Shown here: piece after piece, positions 61,579 through 64,000 of the stretch
Numbering within the stretch: the stretch's first letter is position 1
Layout: each line of letters begins with the position of its first letter
From: Desulfocapsa sp.
GTDB lineage: Bacteria; Desulfobacterota; Desulfobulbia; Desulfobulbales; Desulfocapsaceae
DNA length: 64,000 nt
Direction: 5' to 3'
Assembly: GCA_022712895.1 (NCBI GenBank)
Contig: JAFLJS010000051.1
Location: 1 to 64,000 of the forward strand
The notes under the pieces: model-generated
Databases searched by the model: none
What the model was told of the DNA's origin: nothing
Seen by the model: only the letters and a program-made list of their open reading frames with translations
Position numbers and translations under genes: made by a program

Positions 61579-62017
61579 ATAAATTCATCTTTCTTACGGC
61601 CACTACTCTGGTCTCAACAGTAGACATCGGATGCCGCCATTCTTTATTTCCATATTCAAAATCAAAACTGGCTACTTGGGGGCCTTTTGTATCACTGGCC
61701 CATTGACAACATGTTGAAATTTTAATTTTCTGTAGGATATAGTACTCACTTGTTTCAGCAGCTTCCAGTCTGTACAAAGTCGCAAGTTCATCCTGGGTTG
61801 GCATTCGCCAGTCGGTAAATCCGTCACTATTTAACTGCTCACAATAGTCTTTGGCAGCTGACCAGCTAAGATCATCTCCGTTATCCTCAACTTGCCACAT
61901 AAGACCCGTTTCAGTATCTTTATACACGGCATCATTTTCAGCAGAAACGGACTCTAAAGAAACAACAAGAAAGATCAACATCAAGATACAAATATTTGCT
62001 TTTTTACACATGCCCAC
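61577..62017 (-). CDS. DUF1566 (Lcl C-terminal) exported protein
   Basis: 146 residues with a signal peptide (ICILMLIFLVVSLESVSA) and the DUF1566 pattern: DTETGLMWQVEDNGDDLSWSAAKDYCEQLNSDGFTDWRMPTQDELATLYR, then CCQWASDTKG and STVETRVVAVRK. The family is related to the lectin-like C-terminal part of Legionella Lcl adhesins and often occurs in secreted proteins of Desulfobacterota. Function here is unknown. It is the last gene before the NapH-like gene. Confidence 0.85.
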   Translation of the reverse strand: MGMCKKANICILMLIFLVVSLESVSAENDAVYKDTETGLMWQVEDNGDDLSWSAAKDYCEQLNSDGFTDWRMPTQDELATLYRLEAAETSEYYILQKIKISTCCQWASDTKGPQVASFDFEYGNKEWRHPMSTVETRVVAVRKMNL

Positions 62018-62079
62018 TCAGTCTCCTGCTTACTCATTGTCCTTTCATTCGATGTTTGACATTCAGCTATTAAATATTT

Positions 62080-63348
62080 TTAAAACCAGGGATCATCAAA
62101 CACTTCAGAACTATTATCAAAGATTGTAGATGTCTCAACATCAACCTCTTCAGTATGCCCATCATGAAAAATAATTACCATATGAGTTGTGATGGGCAAT
62201 TCTGGTGTTGTGCCTTCAGAAACAATTATCTGAGGGCTGTTAATCCATTTTTTTACATTGGTGAGCATGGTCGTCATCCCCACATACTTCCCCTCTGTTT
62301 CAACTTTTTTGATTATCCCTTTAGGATCTTGCACTTCAAGGTTGAGCACATAGGTTTCGTTTGCGTAACGAGTAAGAACAGCAGTTGCTTCTGCATTCAC
62401 TTTCGCCTGTGGCCAGTCAATTTTCTGAACGCCCAGATAGCCACCATAAGCAATCACGGTAAAGCATGCTAAAGCAGTTACGCTTTTAATAGCTTTCCAT
62501 GGATCTGGCAGCCAGGAAGAAGGGATAAACGAATCAAACGCTAGCGCTTTTCCCATTTTTTTACAGGCCACAACACAATCACCACAGTTACTGCATTCGG
62601 TCTCTACGCTATCTAATAAAGTTTTGGGATGTAAACTGAGCGTACATGCCATATCACATCGTTCATAGCCCGGCTTACAGATACATTTTTCTTCAGCGAA
62701 TTTCACCCTCAAGCGTTTTGGGTTCAGGAGTTTTGTCAGAATAATCAGGACCGACTGTGGACAAATATACCTGCACCAGAGTCGCTTTCCTGTCACAAAT
62801 TCAATAAATAACAGACCGAATAAGAAGAGATAACAAAGTGAGATAAAATCCTGGCCAAAGTAGTATTGAAAAAATCGTGCATACCAGGCGGCGGTGGAAA
62901 GCTGGTTTAATACAGGAGTGGTAGAAAGCAGAAAAAAACCTGCAAAGCCAACAACAAATACCGCCATTTTAAATGTAAAACCGTGGATATACTGGGGAAA
63001 TCCCTTAAACTTTCGAGGTAGCAATTTTTTCTTCAGCCTCTGTGTCCACTCTGAAAATAACCCGTAAGGACAAATCCAGGAGCAAAAAACGGTACCAAGA
63101 CTTAGCGCCAAAAGAAGAGGCAGCAGCGCCCCTATAAAATTATCCAGAGTAAAATACACATTTTTAATGGTTAATTGAAGAACAGCAAGGGGATCTGCAA
63201 TGGGGATTCCAAACATATGAAAAGACAAAAAATTTCCATATACCATTGAGTACCTGGAACGATTAAGTATGGGAATTACAATAAAAGCAACAGCAATAAA
63301 AATCTGAAAAGTACGGCGATAGGTTTTTAGGTCAGGTTTTTTCATCAT
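62080..63348 (-). CDS. NapH-like membrane ferredoxin with an extended C-terminal domain
   Basis: 422 residues. Four or more membrane segments include FIAVAFIVIPILN and LLLALSLGTVFCSWICPYG. The CxxxCP pairs CSWICPYG and CRYICPQS are the NapH/NosR-family motifs. Two 4Fe-4S sites follow: CICKPGYERCDMACTLSLHP and CSNCGDCVVACKKMGK. It continues past a last membrane segment with about 110 residues (KVNAEATAVLTRYANETYVLNLEVQDPKGIIKK and on), a strand-rich domain not usual in NapH. It overlaps the NapG-like gene by four bases. Members pass quinol electrons to periplasmic reductases. Confidence 0.88.
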   Translation of the reverse strand: MMKKPDLKTYRRTFQIFIAVAFIVIPILNRSRYSMVYGNFLSFHMFGIPIADPLAVLQLTIKNVYFTLDNFIGALLPLLLALSLGTVFCSWICPYGLFSEWTQRLKKKLLPRKFKGFPQYIHGFTFKMAVFVVGFAGFFLLSTTPVLNQLSTAAWYARFFQYYFGQDFISLCYLFLFGLLFIEFVTGKRLWCRYICPQSVLIILTKLLNPKRLRVKFAEEKCICKPGYERCDMACTLSLHPKTLLDSVETECSNCGDCVVACKKMGKALAFDSFIPSSWLPDPWKAIKSVTALACFTVIAYGGYLGVQKIDWPQAKVNAEATAVLTRYANETYVLNLEVQDPKGIIKKVETEGKYVGMTTMLTNVKKWINSPQIIVSEGTTPELPITTHMVIIFHDGHTEEVDVETSTIFDNSSEVFDDPWF

Positions 63349-63845
63349 GCACCCTCCCCTGAATCTTTTCTCCCCTTCTGAAATCTGGTGGGTGTTATCA
63401 CAATGGCGTCAGCTGGACACACATGTTCACAAAGTCCGCACCCGGCACATTCATCAGTGATAACAGGATAATCTCCACGTTCAAGTATCATTGCCTTCCA
63501 TTTTATCGGGCAACGCTCATAGCAGCTTCTGCAAAGCAGATATTCAGTCCAAGTATAGCATTTCTTTCGGTCAAGCTCTGCAAACCCCATGCGCACATCG
63601 TAGATATCAACATCATGTAAAGCATCGGAGGGACATATCTCCGAACAGCGCATGCAGAGATAACAAGGTGCAGCTTTAGGGTTGATCTCTGGGGTCCCGG
63701 CCATAAAAATATTAAAACCCCGCCGCATCTTTATACAATCAAAAATACAGACTTGCGCACATTGTCCGCATTGCAGGCAACGTGAAAGAAATTCCTTTTC
63801 GCTGCGCGCGCCAGGAGGTCTTAAGAAGTTACTAGTTTGCCACAT
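63345..63845 (-). CDS. NapG-like four-cluster ferredoxin
   Basis: 166 residues from the ATG at 63845, backed by TAGGTG upstream; an earlier TTG would add seven residues. Four [4Fe-4S] motifs: CLQCGQCAQVCIFDCI, CYLCMRCSEICPSDAL, CRSCYERCPIKW and CAGCGLCEHVCPADAI. This pattern is that of NapG/NosG periplasmic or peripheral electron carriers. There is no Tat signal at the start, unusual for NapG. It works with the overlapping NapH-like protein; the reductase they serve lies outside the window, if it is linked. Confidence 0.88.
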   Translation of the reverse strand: MWQTSNFLRPPGARSEKEFLSRCLQCGQCAQVCIFDCIKMRRGFNIFMAGTPEINPKAAPCYLCMRCSEICPSDALHDVDIYDVRMGFAELDRKKCYTWTEYLLCRSCYERCPIKWKAMILERGDYPVITDECAGCGLCEHVCPADAIVITPTRFQKGRKDSGEGA

Positions 63846-63881
63846 ATCACACCTACCACTTACCAATTAAACAAAGATCGG

Positions 63882-63966
63882 ACACCGGATTCAAAGACAT
63901 CCGGTGTAAGTGCCTTAACGCAATTACTTTTGCGACAGATGCCACAAAAAGTAATTGACAGGCACT
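63882..63966. repeat. Two palindromic hairpins upstream of the NapG-like gene
   Basis: The first is a perfect 9-bp stem, ACACCGGAT/ATCCGGTGT (63882-63907). The second is longer and imperfect: AGTGCCT (63909-63915) and AGGCACT (63960-63966) as outer arms, with CAATTACTTTT/AAAAGTAATTG inside. It looks like a repetitive palindromic element. Neither is placed like a standard terminator, because the T-run lies on the wrong side. Confidence 0.55.
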
Positions 63967-64000
63967 AAAAAACCCAACTGCCAATTCCTCAGGAGAAGAA

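Noticed and set aside
63909-63966. Rho-independent terminator
   Set aside because: The run of T on the minus strand precedes the stem, and the plus-strand side ends in A, so it is on the wrong side for termination.

Overview
The window looks like chromosomal DNA of a Gram-negative, meso-DAP-type anaerobe. It is most consistent with Desulfobacterota, possibly a Desulfobulbales-like sulfur or sulfate metaboliser; this is inference from gene content. Supporting genes are a lipid A set (lpxD-fabZ-lpxA-lpxI), a division/cell-wall (dcw) cluster, an exported superoxide reductase, NapG/NapH-type ferredoxins, MetXW with MetY, and abundant signalling proteins. No rRNA, tRNA or CRISPR array was seen.

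Layout. 1-7.5 kb: dcw cluster on the minus strand (mraZ, rsmH, ftsL, an FtsI-like protein, a fused murE-murF, and mraY running off the edge) behind a clear promoter and four MraZ boxes. The FtsI-like protein has lost all three transpeptidase motifs. 7.5-11.4 kb: accessory patch with an orphan gene, a DUF3089 hydrolase, a RAYT transposase broken by one stop codon, a toxin-antitoxin pair and an IS3 remnant. 11.4-20.9 kb: housekeeping (panB, ruvCAB, yebC, rlmE, a CCA/poly(A) polymerase-type enzyme, a thioredoxin-like protein, a Dus enzyme, DUF3943, a sugar nucleotidyltransferase).

20.9-26.8 kb: a decayed chromosomal integron. Reading leftward it has a truncated integron integrase, an attI-like junction, a coiled-coil membrane protein cassette whose attC is split by an ORF-less group II intron, a large beta-helix/membrane protein cassette, a tautomerase-like cassette, a ParE/Phd toxin-antitoxin cassette, and matching attC sites. 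Remnants of a second tyrosine integrase and of the neighbouring nucleotidyltransferase gene flank it.

26.8-38.5 kb: FGE-like protein, lipid A genes, NamZ-type muramidase, glmS, pyrE, a 56-residue dual-CXXC protein that may read through UGA, PilZ protein, hflX and an aminotransferase. 38.5-44.9 kb: ferredoxin-nitroreductase, then HD-GYP and HEAT proteins that share an N-terminal domain, and an NtrC-type regulator. 45-52.7 kb: a NosL/TlpA/double ABC transporter module around a heme-c beta-propeller protein; the target enzyme is unknown. 52.7-64 kb: metY, metX, metW, Tat-exported superoxide reductase, methyltransferase, radical SAM protein, deaminase, a zinc-ribbon/SPFH pair, and NapH/NapG ferredoxins at the edge.
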